Below are positions 16,489 to 24,994 of a stretch of 49,023 nucleotides of DNA, piece by piece. Location: the NCBI GenBank assembly GCA_900498135.1, contig LR026961.1:3256463-3305485 (forward strand), read 5' to 3'. This DNA is from an uncultured Desulfatiglans sp. GTDB lineage: Bacteria > Desulfobacterota > DSM-4660 > Desulfatiglandales > Desulfatiglandaceae. A program made the position numbers and the translations under genes. Within the stretch, counting starts at the first letter, position 1. Each line of letters opens with the position of its first letter. The notes beneath the pieces were generated by a model that worked only from the letters and a program-made list of their open reading frames with translations, did not search any database and was not told the origin of the DNA.

Positions 16489-17718
16489 ATGAATCTGCGG
16501 CATGAAACACGGGGGAAATACCTGCTCGTCACGGCCGAGGGGAAGCTCGACGCATCCTGGGCGGACTTTTTCACCGACACCCTGCTCGGACACATCCGGA
16601 ACGGCTGCCACCACATGGTCGTGGACGCCTCGGGGCTCGCGTTCCTGAGCTCGGCCGGCATCCGGTCCCTGCTTCAGATCTACAAGGCGTTGAACACCGT
16701 CCAGGGCAGCTTCCGGATCGTCCACCCCGGCGACTTCGTCGGGCAGGTCCTGCGAACGGCCGGGTTTCAGGTTCTCCTCGCGGACGGTCCGCCGGAGGAC
16801 ATGCCGCCTTCGGAAACGGCAAGCCCGACCGAAGCGGCGGAAGATGCAGTCCTCCAGGAGTTCACGCTGGAAGAGGGCGCCTCCCTGACGCTCTTCCGGA
16901 CGGCGGGCTGGCGTCCCTGGCGGCGGGTGGAGGCGGCGGACTGCAAGAGAGTCGTCTTCCCAGGAGATGTCTGCGCGCTCGGGATCGGGAGTTCGGCCGC
17001 GGATTTCGAGTCGGCCCGAGGCCAGTTCGGGGAGTTCGTGGCGGCCGCCGGAAACGTCGTATACCAGCCTCCGGATGAACAGGGGCACCCGGATTATCTC
17101 ATTTCGGAAGGGGATTACGTCCCTGAGATGCATTGCATCCAATGCCTCGGCTTCAGCGGTGCGATGGGGCGGCTCATCCGCTTTGCGCCTTCTGAAAAGA
17201 CTCCTTTCTGCACGGTTTCGGCCCTTATGGGGCACATCCTGGCCCGCACGCGCGGGCGGGCGGCGGGCTTCGTCGCCATCGGGGAGGTCGAGGGCCTGGT
17301 GGGCGCGGCCCTCATCCGGTCCCCTGGAGAGCTCGACGTGGAGCGGGAGATCGCCTTTCCCGAGATCCGCGAGTGGATCAGCTTCTGCGGCGAGCGGTCG
17401 CACGCGCACCAGTTGGCGCTCCTGGCAGGCATCGTCTGCAGGCAGGAGGGGGCTCGCGGCGGGGGTCTGCTGGCGCCTTTGCCCTCGAATCCGGATGCCG
17501 CCATCCACGTCCACGCGGCGGTCTTCCCCTATCAGCCGCTGCAAAACGGCCGGATCGCCCTCGAGCCGACGGTCCGGAAATGCTTCAGCGGCCCGCCTCC
17601 CCTCGCGGTGATGCACCTCGTCGATGACGCGCGCCCGGCGGTCGGTCTGGGGGAAAGCGCCCTCATCCGCGGGGCCTGCTGGTTTGGACCTCTCGAAAAC
17701 CCGGAGGTGTTGTCATGA
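16489..17718 (+). CDS. STAS-domain protein with a large unknown C-terminal region
   Basis: A 409-residue soluble protein starting at 16489 after AGGAGG. Residues 1-100 form a STAS domain of the anti-sigma-factor antagonist type (GKLDASWADFF, VVDASGLAFLSSAGIRSLLQIYKAL); Ser54/Ser55 fall where such domains are phosphorylated. Residues ~120-405 are a separate domain I cannot name, with the blocks GIGSSAADFESARGQFGEFVAAAG, YVPEMHCIQCLGFSG and GFVAIGEVEGLVGAALIRSP. It sits between the four-domain binding protein (15 bp upstream) and the permease (4-bp overlap), so it is co-translated with the transporter and is likely a regulatory or sensory part of it. That role is inferred from position only. 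Confidence 0.75.
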   Translation: MNLRHETRGKYLLVTAEGKLDASWADFFTDTLLGHIRNGCHHMVVDASGLAFLSSAGIRSLLQIYKALNTVQGSFRIVHPGDFVGQVLRTAGFQVLLADGPPEDMPPSETASPTEAAEDAVLQEFTLEEGASLTLFRTAGWRPWRRVEAADCKRVVFPGDVCALGIGSSAADFESARGQFGEFVAAAGNVVYQPPDEQGHPDYLISEGDYVPEMHCIQCLGFSGAMGRLIRFAPSEKTPFCTVSALMGHILARTRGRAAGFVAIGEVEGLVGAALIRSPGELDVEREIAFPEIREWISFCGERSHAHQLALLAGIVCRQEGARGGGLLAPLPSNPDAAIHVHAAVFPYQPLQNGRIALEPTVRKCFSGPPPLAVMHLVDDARPAVGLGESALIRGACWFGPLENPEVLS

Positions 17719-18656
17719 GTCTGGTGATCGGCGCCTTTACCATGGGGCTCATCCTCGCGCTGCTCTCGCTCGGGATGCTCATCAGTTTCCGGATGATCCG
17801 ATTCACCGACATCACGGTGGACGGTTCCATCACCCTGGGGGCCACCATTTCGGCCGTCCTCATCGTTCGGGGCTGGTCTCCATGGCTGGCGGCCCTGGCA
17901 TCGCTCGCCGCCGGATCTGCGGCGGGCGCGGTCACGGGGCTCCTGCACGCCCGGTTCAAGATCCAGGAGATCCTCTCGGGCATCCTCGTCATGACGGCGC
18001 TCTATTCCATCAACCTGCGCATCATGGGGCGGAGCAACATCCCGCTCCTGGATGTGGAGACCGTGTCGAGCGGTATCGAGCGTATTCTGGGCGGTCTGGG
18101 CGGTGGCGCCTTCCGGGTGGATCTTTTCGGATGGCACGTGCCCTTGGGCGATCTGGCCGTCTTTGCGAGCAGCGCGGTCATTTGTCTGTTGATCGGGGTG
18201 CTGCTCTACCGTTTCCTCCTCACCCATTACGGCACCGCCCTGCGCGCCGCGGGCGGCAATCCGCAGATGGTCCGCGCGCAGGGGGTGAACAACCAGACGA
18301 TGGTGGTGGTCAGTCTGGCGATGGCCAACGGTCTGGTGGCGCTGTCCGGTTCGCTGCTGGCCCAGTACCAGGGTTTCGCCGACGTCCAGATGGGCATCGG
18401 GATGATGGTCTGGGGGCTGGCGAGCATCATCATCGGGGAGGCGCTCGTGGGGCGGACCGGGATCGGCCTGACCATCACCGGCGTGGTCCTCGGCACGATC
18501 CTGTTCAGGCTCCTCATCGCGATCGCCCTCCGCTGGGGCCTCAACCCGAACGACCTCAAGCTGGTCACGGCCTTTTTCGTCTTCGCGGCGCTGGTGGCCC
18601 CGGGATGGTTCCGTTCCCTCGCCCGGAAGATCACAGGAGGGCTCCGCCATGCTTGA
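17715..18656 (+). CDS. ABC transporter permease (COG4120/TrpY type)
   Basis: A 313-residue inner-membrane protein with eight or nine hydrophobic segments. The family block FRMIRFTDITVDGSITLGATISA lies near residues 26-50, and AAGGNPQMVRAQGVNNQ near 176-192 is the cytoplasmic loop that contacts the ATPase. It belongs to the branched-chain-type permeases (BPD_transp_2) that pair with ABC_sub_bind binding proteins. A single permease is the rule for this type; it would act as a homodimer. The start overlaps the stop of the STAS gene (ATGA), and the end overlaps the ATPase start by eight bases. Confidence 0.93.
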   Translation: MSLVIGAFTMGLILALLSLGMLISFRMIRFTDITVDGSITLGATISAVLIVRGWSPWLAALASLAAGSAAGAVTGLLHARFKIQEILSGILVMTALYSINLRIMGRSNIPLLDVETVSSGIERILGGLGGGAFRVDLFGWHVPLGDLAVFASSAVICLLIGVLLYRFLLTHYGTALRAAGGNPQMVRAQGVNNQTMVVVSLAMANGLVALSGSLLAQYQGFADVQMGIGMMVWGLASIIIGEALVGRTGIGLTITGVVLGTILFRLLIAIALRWGLNPNDLKLVTAFFVFAALVAPGWFRSLARKITGGLRHA

Positions 18657-19461
18657 GATCGATGGGGTCTCGAAAACCTTCTTCCCTAACACGGCCAATG
18701 AGGTCAAGGCACTTCAGGATGTGAGCGTCCACATCGAAGCCGGGTCCTTCACCGCCATCATCGGCACGAACGGCTCCGGGAAGAGCACCCTCCTCAACGC
18801 GGTCGCGGGCACCTTCGAGCTCGATGCCGGGCAGATCCTGCTGGACGGCCACAATATGACCCGCTGGCCGGAATACCGGCGGGCCGCCTTCATTGGCCGC
18901 GTTTTCCAGAACCCCTTCGCCGGGACCGCGGCGGACATGACGATCGCGGAGAATATCGCCATCGCCATCAAGCGGGGGGGGCACAGGCCCCTGCGCCGGG
19001 CCGTCACCCGCGGCTTCCGCGATGCGGTTGCCGACAGGGTCCGCACCCTGAAGATGGGCCTCGAAGACCGGCTCGACAACCCGATCGGGACCCTGTCGGG
19101 CGGGCAGCGGCAGGCCCTGACCCTCCTCATGGCCACCTGGACACGCCCGAAGCTCCTGCTCCTGGATGAACATACGGCGGCCCTCGACCCGAAGAGCGCC
19201 GCTAAGGTGGCGGAGCTGACCAGGCAAATCATCGACGAACAGAACCTGACCTCCCTGATGGTGACCCACTCCATGCAGCAGGCCGTCGACCTTCCCGACC
19301 GGATCGTCATGATGCACCGCGGCCGGATCGTCGAAGACTATCAGCGGGAGCGCAAGCACCGCGTCCGCGCCCCCGACCTCATCGCCACCTTCGACCGCAT
19401 CCAGAAGCGCGAACTTTTCGACGATTCCGTTGCCGACATCCTCGCCACCCAGTACTCTTAA
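18649..19461 (+). CDS. ABC transporter ATP-binding protein (COG1101/TrpZ type)
   Basis: A 270-residue ATPase. Walker A is GTNGSGKST (about residues 39-47), the Q-loop lies in VFQNPFAGTAADMTI, the signature is LSGGQRQ, Walker B is LLLLDEHTAALDP, and the switch His is in VTHSMQQA. The HTAALDP form of the D-loop and the MTIAENIAIA block are typical of COG1101. It powers the permease encoded just upstream. It is the last gene of the operon; element copy 5 starts one base after the TAA stop. Confidence 0.95.
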   Translation: MLEIDGVSKTFFPNTANEVKALQDVSVHIEAGSFTAIIGTNGSGKSTLLNAVAGTFELDAGQILLDGHNMTRWPEYRRAAFIGRVFQNPFAGTAADMTIAENIAIAIKRGGHRPLRRAVTRGFRDAVADRVRTLKMGLEDRLDNPIGTLSGGQRQALTLLMATWTRPKLLLLDEHTAALDPKSAAKVAELTRQIIDEQNLTSLMVTHSMQQAVDLPDRIVMMHRGRIVEDYQRERKHRVRAPDLIATFDRIQKRELFDDSVADILATQYS

Positions 19462-19462
19462 T

Positions 19463-19569
19463 GGGGTCGGACCAAGCTATCTATTTGAAAGCGAATTGTT
19501 TTCCCGCCAAAAAAGGGCTTTTTTCGGCCTTAGAAGAGGGTTTTTGAGGGGCTTTTGGAGGCTTTAAGA
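19463..19569 (+). repeat. GGTCSGACC element, copy 5 (forward)
   Basis: 107 bp, starting GGGGTCGGACCAAG and containing CGGCCTTAGAAG and a terminal TTTAAG. It begins one base after the stop of the ABC ATPase gene. Confidence 0.9.
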
Positions 19570-19611
19570 CAGGGGCAAAGTGGCTGCGCCCGTCTCTTTC
19601 GTAGTTCTTCG

Positions 19612-20538
19612 TCATCGGATGACGAGCGCGACCCCGATGACGGCGATAATCATGCCACAGACGGAAGACAGGGTAAGGGTTTCTCCGAACAGAAAATAGG
19701 CGATCAGAGCGGTGCAGGGCGGAACGAGGTAGAAAAGGCCTGCCACCGAGGATGCCTTCCCCTTGCGGATAAGCGTGTACAGGAGGAAGATCGCCCCAAC
19801 GGACAGGACGAGGCTGAGCCAGAGGAGTGCAAAAAGGAATTCTCCGGTCCAGGCGACCGCCATCGATTCGGACAAGGGCGCTGCCACCGACAGTGCGATG
19901 CCGGCTCCGAAGTATTGAACGAAGGTGCCTGTTCGAAGATCGTTCATGCTGCAGAATCTTTTCTGATAGAGGGTTCCGGCGGTGATTCCCAGGAGTGCTG
20001 CACCGCTCCAGAGAAAGCCTTTGGTGTAATCAGGGCCGAGGAGCAGTTTGTTTTGTACGGTCAGGGCTACTCCGATCATTCCGAGCACCAGGCCCAGCCA
20101 TTGGCGGCGGCGCACTGCTTCGCCCAGCAGCGGTCCGGCTGCGATGGCGGTCAGCACAGGCTGCATCCCTACGATGAGAGCAGTGATGCCAGCCGGGACA
20201 CCGCTATAAATGCATGAAAAGACCCCGCTCAAGAAGACGGCGTGAATGAGGAGGCCGGCTACGAGGAGGTGAATGATTTCCCGGGGGCTTCGAGGCCACG
20301 TGGCACGGGTGACGAGGGATAGCACCAATAAAATGGCGGCCACCAGCCAGAATCTTATCAGGAGGAAGGTAAAAGGTTCGGCATAGGGCAGTCCGAATTT
20401 GGCGCCGATAAAACCGGTGCTCCATAGGAGTACGAAAAGGATCGCAATCAGTGTCCCACTTGATTTCGTGGAGGCCCGAGTAAGTTTTCCGTCGGATCGA
20501 AGTGGAAGCCGGGGTGTTTCGGAAGGACTGATTTTCAA
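19612..20538 (-). CDS. EamA/DMT-family permease
   Basis: A 308-residue membrane protein with ten hydrophobic segments arranged as two EamA repeats. The first begins ILFVLLWSTGFIGAKFGLPYAEPFTFLLIRF, and the second ends VPPCTALIAYFLFGETLTLSSVCGMIIAVIGVALV, both classic for drug/metabolite exporters. I chose the TTG at 20538 as start because GGAGG lies seven bases before it; the frame is open to an ATG at 20601, which lacks a ribosome site and would add a non-membrane tail. Probably an exporter of amino acids or metabolites; substrate unknown. It is divergent from the beta-CASP gene. Confidence 0.88.
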   Translation of the reverse strand: MKISPSETPRLPLRSDGKLTRASTKSSGTLIAILFVLLWSTGFIGAKFGLPYAEPFTFLLIRFWLVAAILLVLSLVTRATWPRSPREIIHLLVAGLLIHAVFLSGVFSCIYSGVPAGITALIVGMQPVLTAIAAGPLLGEAVRRRQWLGLVLGMIGVALTVQNKLLLGPDYTKGFLWSGAALLGITAGTLYQKRFCSMNDLRTGTFVQYFGAGIALSVAAPLSESMAVAWTGEFLFALLWLSLVLSVGAIFLLYTLIRKGKASSVAGLFYLVPPCTALIAYFLFGETLTLSSVCGMIIAVIGVALVIR

Positions 20539-20710
20539 GGATTTTCCTCCAAGCCAGGTGACAGGCAATCCATAGTTGAATGAAATCGACCCACTTCTCA
20601 CCCCGCCCGGAGTCCCATGGTGGAGGTGATGGCGCCTCCTAAAAGAATTTCTTCAATCGCTGCAGTGCATTTTAACTGATTGTTCAATAAATGGAGATAA
20701 AAAAAGATCG

Positions 20711-22039
20711 ATGCAAAATGCACGAATCACCCATCTCGGCGGCGAAAAGACGGTCACCGGATCTTGTCATCTGCTCCAGGCCAGCGGAATCGCCATCCTC
20801 ATCGACTGTGGATCGACACAAGGGGCCGATACGGTCGTACCTATGGATCAATGGCCTGTGCATCCGGCGGATATTCCATTTTTATTCCTTACGCACGCAC
20901 ATATCGATCACATCGGGCGGGTGCTTGAGCTGATCCAGCGCGGATTCCGGGGGGAGATTCTTTGCACCCACGCCACCAAGGCGCTGCTGGAGCCGATGCT
21001 CGAAGACGCCTTGACCTTCACCCATTTGTCACGGCGTCAAAAAGAGCATCTGCTCGAGGACCTGGATGACCTTTGCTGGGGGTTCGAGTACCAAGAGACC
21101 TTCGATTTACGCAAAGGCATCCGTTTTACTCTTGGGCGTTCCGGACACATTCTTGGCTCGTGCTGGATCCGTTTCGACCTTCCGGGTGGCGAAGGCATCG
21201 TTTTTTCAGGGGATCTCGGCGCTCGCGGCACGCCCATTCTGCCTGATCCGGATATACCGGCACCCTGTGATCTGCTGGTGCTCGAATCGACTTACGGCGA
21301 CCGCCGCCACGAGGATCGCACCCAACGCCTCCAGCAATTGCAGAATATTCTCCAGCGGGCCTTATCCGATAACGGCAAAGTCCTCATTCCCGCCTTCGCA
21401 TTGGGGCGTACCCAGGAACTGATCTATGACATGGACCGCCTGTTTTCGAATCCAGCGGGCGCTTTTTCTGCGAAAGGCAGTCGTGTGCCGGTATGCATCG
21501 ATACCCCGCTCGGCCTTAAGATCACCCGAATCCATGCCGAGCTTTCGGAGTATTGGAGCGACGAGGCCAAGGGTCTCCTAAAACAGGGCGATCATCCCCT
21601 CAGCTTCGATCGACTATACGGGGTGGATACCTATCAAGAGCATCAGAGGCTGCTGGAGTTCAAGGGGCCGGCCATTGTAATCGCCGGCAGCGGCATGTGT
21701 ACGGGCGGCCGCATCATCGACCATCTCAAGGCTTATCTGCCCGACCCTGCCACTGATATCCTGTTTGTGGGGTATCAGGCCGCCGGAACGCCCGGGAGAG
21801 TCATACTCGAGACCCTCGAAGGGGCCAAGCGCGAGGTTGAGCTGGATGGCGAGGCTGTCCCCGTGCTGGCCGCCGTCCACCAGCTCGGCGGATACTCCGG
21901 CCACGCAGATCAGCAGGAATTGCTCGAATGGGTAAAAGCCGTCCAACCTGGCGCCGTGAAACTGGTGCACGGCGAACCTGGCCCCCAGCGCGCCCTTCGT
22001 GAACTGCTCGATCGGGGTCGGACCAAACTATGTATTTGA
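20711..22039 (+). CDS. Metallo-beta-lactamase/beta-CASP RNase-like protein, 3' end altered
   Basis: A 442-residue protein of the CPSF/YSH1-like exonuclease group (COG1236). The metal motif THAHIDHIG lies near residues 61-69, SGHILGS and FSGDLG follow, then ESTYGDRRH. The beta-CASP part has IPAFALGRTQEL and IAGSGMCTGGRIIDHL, and the C-terminal RMBL block has SGHADQQELLEWV and VKLVHGEPGPQ. It should process RNA in the cytoplasm. The frame then runs straight into element copy 6, which supplies the last residues (GRTKLCI) and the stop; relatives usually continue for a further short stretch, so a small C-terminal loss is likely. All catalytic motifs remain. The start ATG at 20711 has only a weak ribosome site. 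Confidence 0.9.
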   Translation: MQNARITHLGGEKTVTGSCHLLQASGIAILIDCGSTQGADTVVPMDQWPVHPADIPFLFLTHAHIDHIGRVLELIQRGFRGEILCTHATKALLEPMLEDALTFTHLSRRQKEHLLEDLDDLCWGFEYQETFDLRKGIRFTLGRSGHILGSCWIRFDLPGGEGIVFSGDLGARGTPILPDPDIPAPCDLLVLESTYGDRRHEDRTQRLQQLQNILQRALSDNGKVLIPAFALGRTQELIYDMDRLFSNPAGAFSAKGSRVPVCIDTPLGLKITRIHAELSEYWSDEAKGLLKQGDHPLSFDRLYGVDTYQEHQRLLEFKGPAIVIAGSGMCTGGRIIDHLKAYLPDPATDILFVGYQAAGTPGRVILETLEGAKREVELDGEAVPVLAAVHQLGGYSGHADQQELLEWVKAVQPGAVKLVHGEPGPQRALRELLDRGRTKLCI

Positions 22040-22120
22040 AATTACACTGTTATATTGCCAAAAAAAGGTTGTTCTTATGAGTTAGATGTACGTTTTTAGG
22101 GGCCAAAAAGCTGATTTAAC
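22014..22120 (+). repeat. GGTCSGACC element, copy 6 (forward), inside the beta-CASP 3' end
   Basis: 107 bp, starting GGGGTCGGACCAAACTA and followed by TATTTGAAATTACA. The beta-CASP gene ends inside it (stop at 22037-22039). Copy 7 faces it 329 bp further on. Confidence 0.88.
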
Positions 22121-22448
22121 AGCCTGCAGTTTCCATCCCTGACGAATTTCGTCATGCCGTAGATAGACTTCCACGCTGCTTATAATAGGGAGAAAATTGA
22201 TTGAAATGTTATAAATTATTTAAAAAATAAGCATTTATATATATCAGACGAAAAGCTGCTATTGGTTTATGCGCATCTTTGTATATTGACAATAAAACAA
22301 AACACTCCGGAAACAGATATATGGGTTCATGGATATGGACTTTTTCAAGCTCAAGATCATGGTCCTGCACGAGGCGAAGTAGGCTTTAATCGGATGAGCC
22401 AAAATTTTATCCCTCTTAGAGTGGAAATGTGATGTCCTATAGCCCAAC
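22121..22448. other. AT-rich spacer between inverted copies 6 and 7
   Basis: No supported gene. A 17-codon plus-strand frame (22329-22382, ending FFKLKIMVLHEAK-stop) looks like the end of a lost protein; this is uncertain. Confidence 0.4.
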
Positions 22449-22555
22449 GCTTAAAATTGACTTTTTGGAGTGAAAATGGGGCATTTAAGCAAGTAAAAGG
22501 ACCCAAAAATCATTGTTTTTGTATTGTAATTAGCGTGTTAGCCTGGTCCGACCCG
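22449..22555 (-). repeat. GGTCSGACC element, copy 7 (reverse)
   Basis: 107 bp, starting CGCTTAAAATTG and ending CCTGGTCCGACCC. It lies 16 bp before the promoter of the TetR gene, one of the few copies whose GACCC end faces a gene's 5' side. Confidence 0.85.
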
Positions 22556-22570
22556 TTAAGTGTTTTTTGC

Positions 22571-22599
22571 TTGACATATGGAGAGATATAGGGGATACT
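22571..22599 (+). promoter_or_regulatory. Promoter of the TetR gene
   Basis: TTGACA at 22571-22576, a 17-bp spacer, then GATACT at 22594-22599: a near-consensus housekeeping promoter. The -10 box overlaps the operator that follows. Confidence 0.8.
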
Positions 22600-22619
22600 A
22601 CCGACCGTGCGGCCGGTAG
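22598..22619. promoter_or_regulatory. TetR operator 1
   Basis: Inverted repeat with left arm CTACCGACCG and right arm CGGCCGGTAG around a 2-bp centre; nine of ten arm positions pair. It overlaps the -10 box of the TetR promoter, so bound repressor would block its own transcription. The same core recurs at 23394-23413. Confidence 0.75.
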
Positions 22620-22730
22620 GTGATTTTGCAAGGCTGGTGGACGATTCCTTGGGGTTTGTCTGCTTGGCTTTTGGCGGTGTTAAAAGACGCTCTTGTGGTT
22701 ACCTGATAGAACAAATGACAGGATCTTGAA

Positions 22731-23294
22731 TTGGATAAACGGGACGAAATCTGTGACAAGGCGCTTGAGCTGTTTCTGAGGGATGGCTATGAGCAAACCC
22801 CTTTGTCGCATGTCGCCAAGGCATTGGGCTTGAGCAAGGCCGGGCTGTACCATTATTTCAGCAGCAAGGAAGAACTCCTTTTTCAGATTCATGAAAGGCA
22901 GATGGAGCGGATGTTCATTCCTGTGCTGGAAAAGGCGGAGAAAATCGCGGAGCCGACGGAACGAGTCGCGTTTTTCATGCGGGAGTACATCCTGCATGCT
23001 ATGACTCAGGATCCCTCCGTCCGGCTGCTTGTTCATGAAACCCAAAATCTTGCGAGGACGCACCGCGCCAGGATCGACCGCGTTTGGAGAAGAGGCTTCG
23101 ACTTGATCCGAAATGCCCTTCTCGAAATGAAGGCCACGGGAAAAGCCAAGGATGTGAACATGACTTTTGCGACTTTCGGCGCCTTGGGGATGTGCAGTTG
23201 GATCTTCTACTGGTTCGATTATTCCCGGCAGGAATCAGCCCGTGAATTAGCCGATACCTATGTTGAAATCTTTCTGCGGGGGTTGTCGAAATAA
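22731..23294 (+). CDS. TetR-family transcriptional regulator
   Basis: A 187-residue regulator; the start is a TTG at 22731 with AGGAT upstream. The N-terminal helix-turn-helix is clear: EICDKALELFLRDGYEQTPLSHVAKALGLSKAGLYHYFSSKEELL (residues ~5-50). The rest is an all-helical ligand domain of the fatty-acid/CoA-ester regulator type (AFFMREYILHAMTQDPSVRLLVHE). Two matching palindromes, over its own promoter and ahead of the downstream catabolic genes, point to a local repressor released by a substrate or CoA thioester. The inducer is inferred from the neighbours, not from the sequence. Confidence 0.92.
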   Translation: MDKRDEICDKALELFLRDGYEQTPLSHVAKALGLSKAGLYHYFSSKEELLFQIHERQMERMFIPVLEKAEKIAEPTERVAFFMREYILHAMTQDPSVRLLVHETQNLARTHRARIDRVWRRGFDLIRNALLEMKATGKAKDVNMTFATFGALGMCSWIFYWFDYSRQESARELADTYVEIFLRGLSK

Positions 23295-23393
23295 GTCATG
23301 TGTGGATGTGTTAGTGCTTTAGAAGGCGAATCGAATATTTCTCATGTGGTGCGATTTAAAGAAAAAATACAACCACATTATTTTTTGGCCCTG

Positions 23394-23413
23394 GACCGAC
23401 CGGGCGGCCGGTC
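23394..23413. promoter_or_regulatory. TetR operator 2, ahead of the catabolic operon
   Basis: Left arm GACCGACCG and right arm CGGCCGGTC around GG; eight of nine arm positions pair. The core ACCGACCG/CGGCCGGT is the same as in operator 1. It lies 65 bp before the MoaD-like gene, so the regulator probably controls the whole operon. Confidence 0.75.
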
Positions 23414-23478
23414 TCAACCCTTCTGTGACATGCTATCTGAGATCTTCAGAAAACGGCAGGCCCAAAGGAACGGTCGAT

Positions 23479-23760
23479 ATGCCTAAAAGGATAAGACTTT
23501 CAACCAATTTTCTTCGCCGGGAGGCAGGGTTCGGGGATCTGGAGATTTCGGATGGGGCGTATACCGTGGCCGATCTCCTGCACCGCGTTGAAAGAGAGAG
23601 CGGGTTTATTCTGATCGATGCCGAAGGGGAGAAACTCAGACCCGACATCGAACTGACGCTCCGTGGAAAGGATATCGCTTTCTATCCGAAGGGATTGCGC
23701 ACGGTGATCGAGGATGGTGATTGGCTCGATATCTGTTTGACGCCGCTCGGCGGAGGCTGA
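23479..23760 (+). CDS. MoaD/ThiS-like ubiquitin-fold protein
   Basis: A 93-residue protein; the start ATG at 23479 has AAGGAA eight bases upstream. The pattern fits the beta-grasp sulfur carriers: a short hydrophobic strand, VADLLHRVERESG as the helix, then TLRGKDIAFYPKG, TVIEDGDWLDICLTPLGGG. The terminal Gly-Gly is the site where such proteins are adenylated and thiocarboxylated. An extra Gly follows the pair, so trimming or a loose end is possible. It is the first gene of the operon with the molybdenum hydroxylase, which suggests a dedicated role in its cofactor or sulfur supply. No MoaE or activating enzyme is encoded nearby. Confidence 0.75.
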   Translation: MPKRIRLSTNFLRREAGFGDLEISDGAYTVADLLHRVERESGFILIDAEGEKLRPDIELTLRGKDIAFYPKGLRTVIEDGDWLDICLTPLGGG

Positions 23761-23857
23761 ACCGGGGTCGGGAAATGTTCCGGGATTGCTTTCCACATCT
23801 CTGGAGCAGACTACGGAAATTTGCAGCATTTCACATTGATAATGGAGGAGCAGGATT

Positions 23858-24742
23858 ATGACACTTTTTTTCAGACGGCTGCCGCCATTCGACTACCTCA
23901 AACCCGAGGGAATCGAAGAAGCATTGGCTTTTATGCAGGGGAATCCTGTCGGAACGTTCCGTGTCTATGCAGGCGGCACGGACGTGTTACCGAAAATCAA
24001 ACGGAGAACCGACCCGGTGCCTCAAACCCTGATCGATCTGAAGGGCGTGATGGGCCTCGACTATGTCACCGCTGAAAAGGACGGAGGTTTGCGCATCGGC
24101 GCTCTTGCCTCGATCAATGCTGTTGCAGAGTCCGAAGCAGTGAAAGTCCGTTTTCCTATGCTGCACCAAGCCGCCTTCAGCATCGCCTCCCATCAGATCC
24201 GCAACCGCGGAACCATCGTCGGGAATCTCTGCAATGCCGTTCCCTCCGCGGATTCTGCTCCGGCGCTGCTTTGCCTGGAGGCGCGGGTCCTATGCGTCGG
24301 CCCTCGTGGTGAGCGGGTCGTCGAACTGAATCGATTTTTCACCGGTCCGGGGAAGACAGTTCTCGAGCGGGATGAACTTGTCAAAGAGATTCAGGTCCCC
24401 CCGGCTGAAGGGCGAGGCGTCTACATCAAACTCTCACCCCGCAGCCGCATGGATCTAGCCGTTGTAGGCGTAGCCGCTTTGGCGGAGACGCGCGATGCGG
24501 TGTTCTCGAAAGTCCGCGTGGGGCTGGGCGCTGTCGCTCCCACACCGATCCGGGCCGGCCGATGTGAGACGTTCCTCGAGGGCCAGGCCGTGAGCGATGA
24601 GGTGATTGCAGAGGCGGCGAGAATCGCCGCCGATGAATCGAGACCGATCGACGACCACCGTGCATCGGCTGAGTACCGCCGCTTGATGGTGGAGGTCCTG
24701 GTCAAACGGGCCCTGAGACAGGTGTCCTCGAGTCAAGGATGA
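23858..24742 (+). CDS. Molybdenum hydroxylase FAD-binding subunit (CoxM type)
   Basis: A 294-residue protein starting at 23858 (GGAGCAGG upstream). FAD motifs are AGGTDVLPKIK (about residues 39-49) and IRNRGTIVGNLCNAVPSAD (about 113-131). The C-terminal part follows the CO-dehydrogenase flavoprotein pattern (SPRSRMDLAVVGVAA, VRVGLGAVAPTPIRA). It passes electrons from the 2Fe-2S subunit to an acceptor. It is shorter than 4-hydroxybenzoyl-CoA reductase HcrB and shows no Cys-rich insertion for an extra 4Fe-4S cluster, so it is more like ordinary xanthine-dehydrogenase-type subunits. The gap of about 250 bp to the next subunit gene is unusual. Confidence 0.93.
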   Translation: MTLFFRRLPPFDYLKPEGIEEALAFMQGNPVGTFRVYAGGTDVLPKIKRRTDPVPQTLIDLKGVMGLDYVTAEKDGGLRIGALASINAVAESEAVKVRFPMLHQAAFSIASHQIRNRGTIVGNLCNAVPSADSAPALLCLEARVLCVGPRGERVVELNRFFTGPGKTVLERDELVKEIQVPPAEGRGVYIKLSPRSRMDLAVVGVAALAETRDAVFSKVRVGLGAVAPTPIRAGRCETFLEGQAVSDEVIAEAARIAADESRPIDDHRASAEYRRLMVEVLVKRALRQVSSSQG

Positions 24743-24994
24743 AGCAGGGCATTGACTTCTTCGCCGCACACAGAAAAACCGAATTCTTTGAATCGGACGT
24801 CGTGTCTTCCTGCCTTTCCAGAGGGGGAGGGGGCCAGAACGAATTTCTCGCCGCGGCCGATGGAGCCCGGGCCTTGTCCGAAGGCGGTTGTCGGGCTTCG
24901 GCACCCTCGCAGCCTAGGGCTGCGGATTTGAATCGGGGCTCATCCGCCACGCCGTTTCCATATGAAAACCAAACCGACAAAGGGAGAGCGAACG

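Noticed and set aside
14179-17616. 1145-codon open frame on the minus strand
   Set aside because: It lies opposite the four-domain binding protein and STAS gene, has Arg/Gly/Asp-rich low-quality sequence, no domain and no ribosome site. It is a by-product of high GC at third codon positions.
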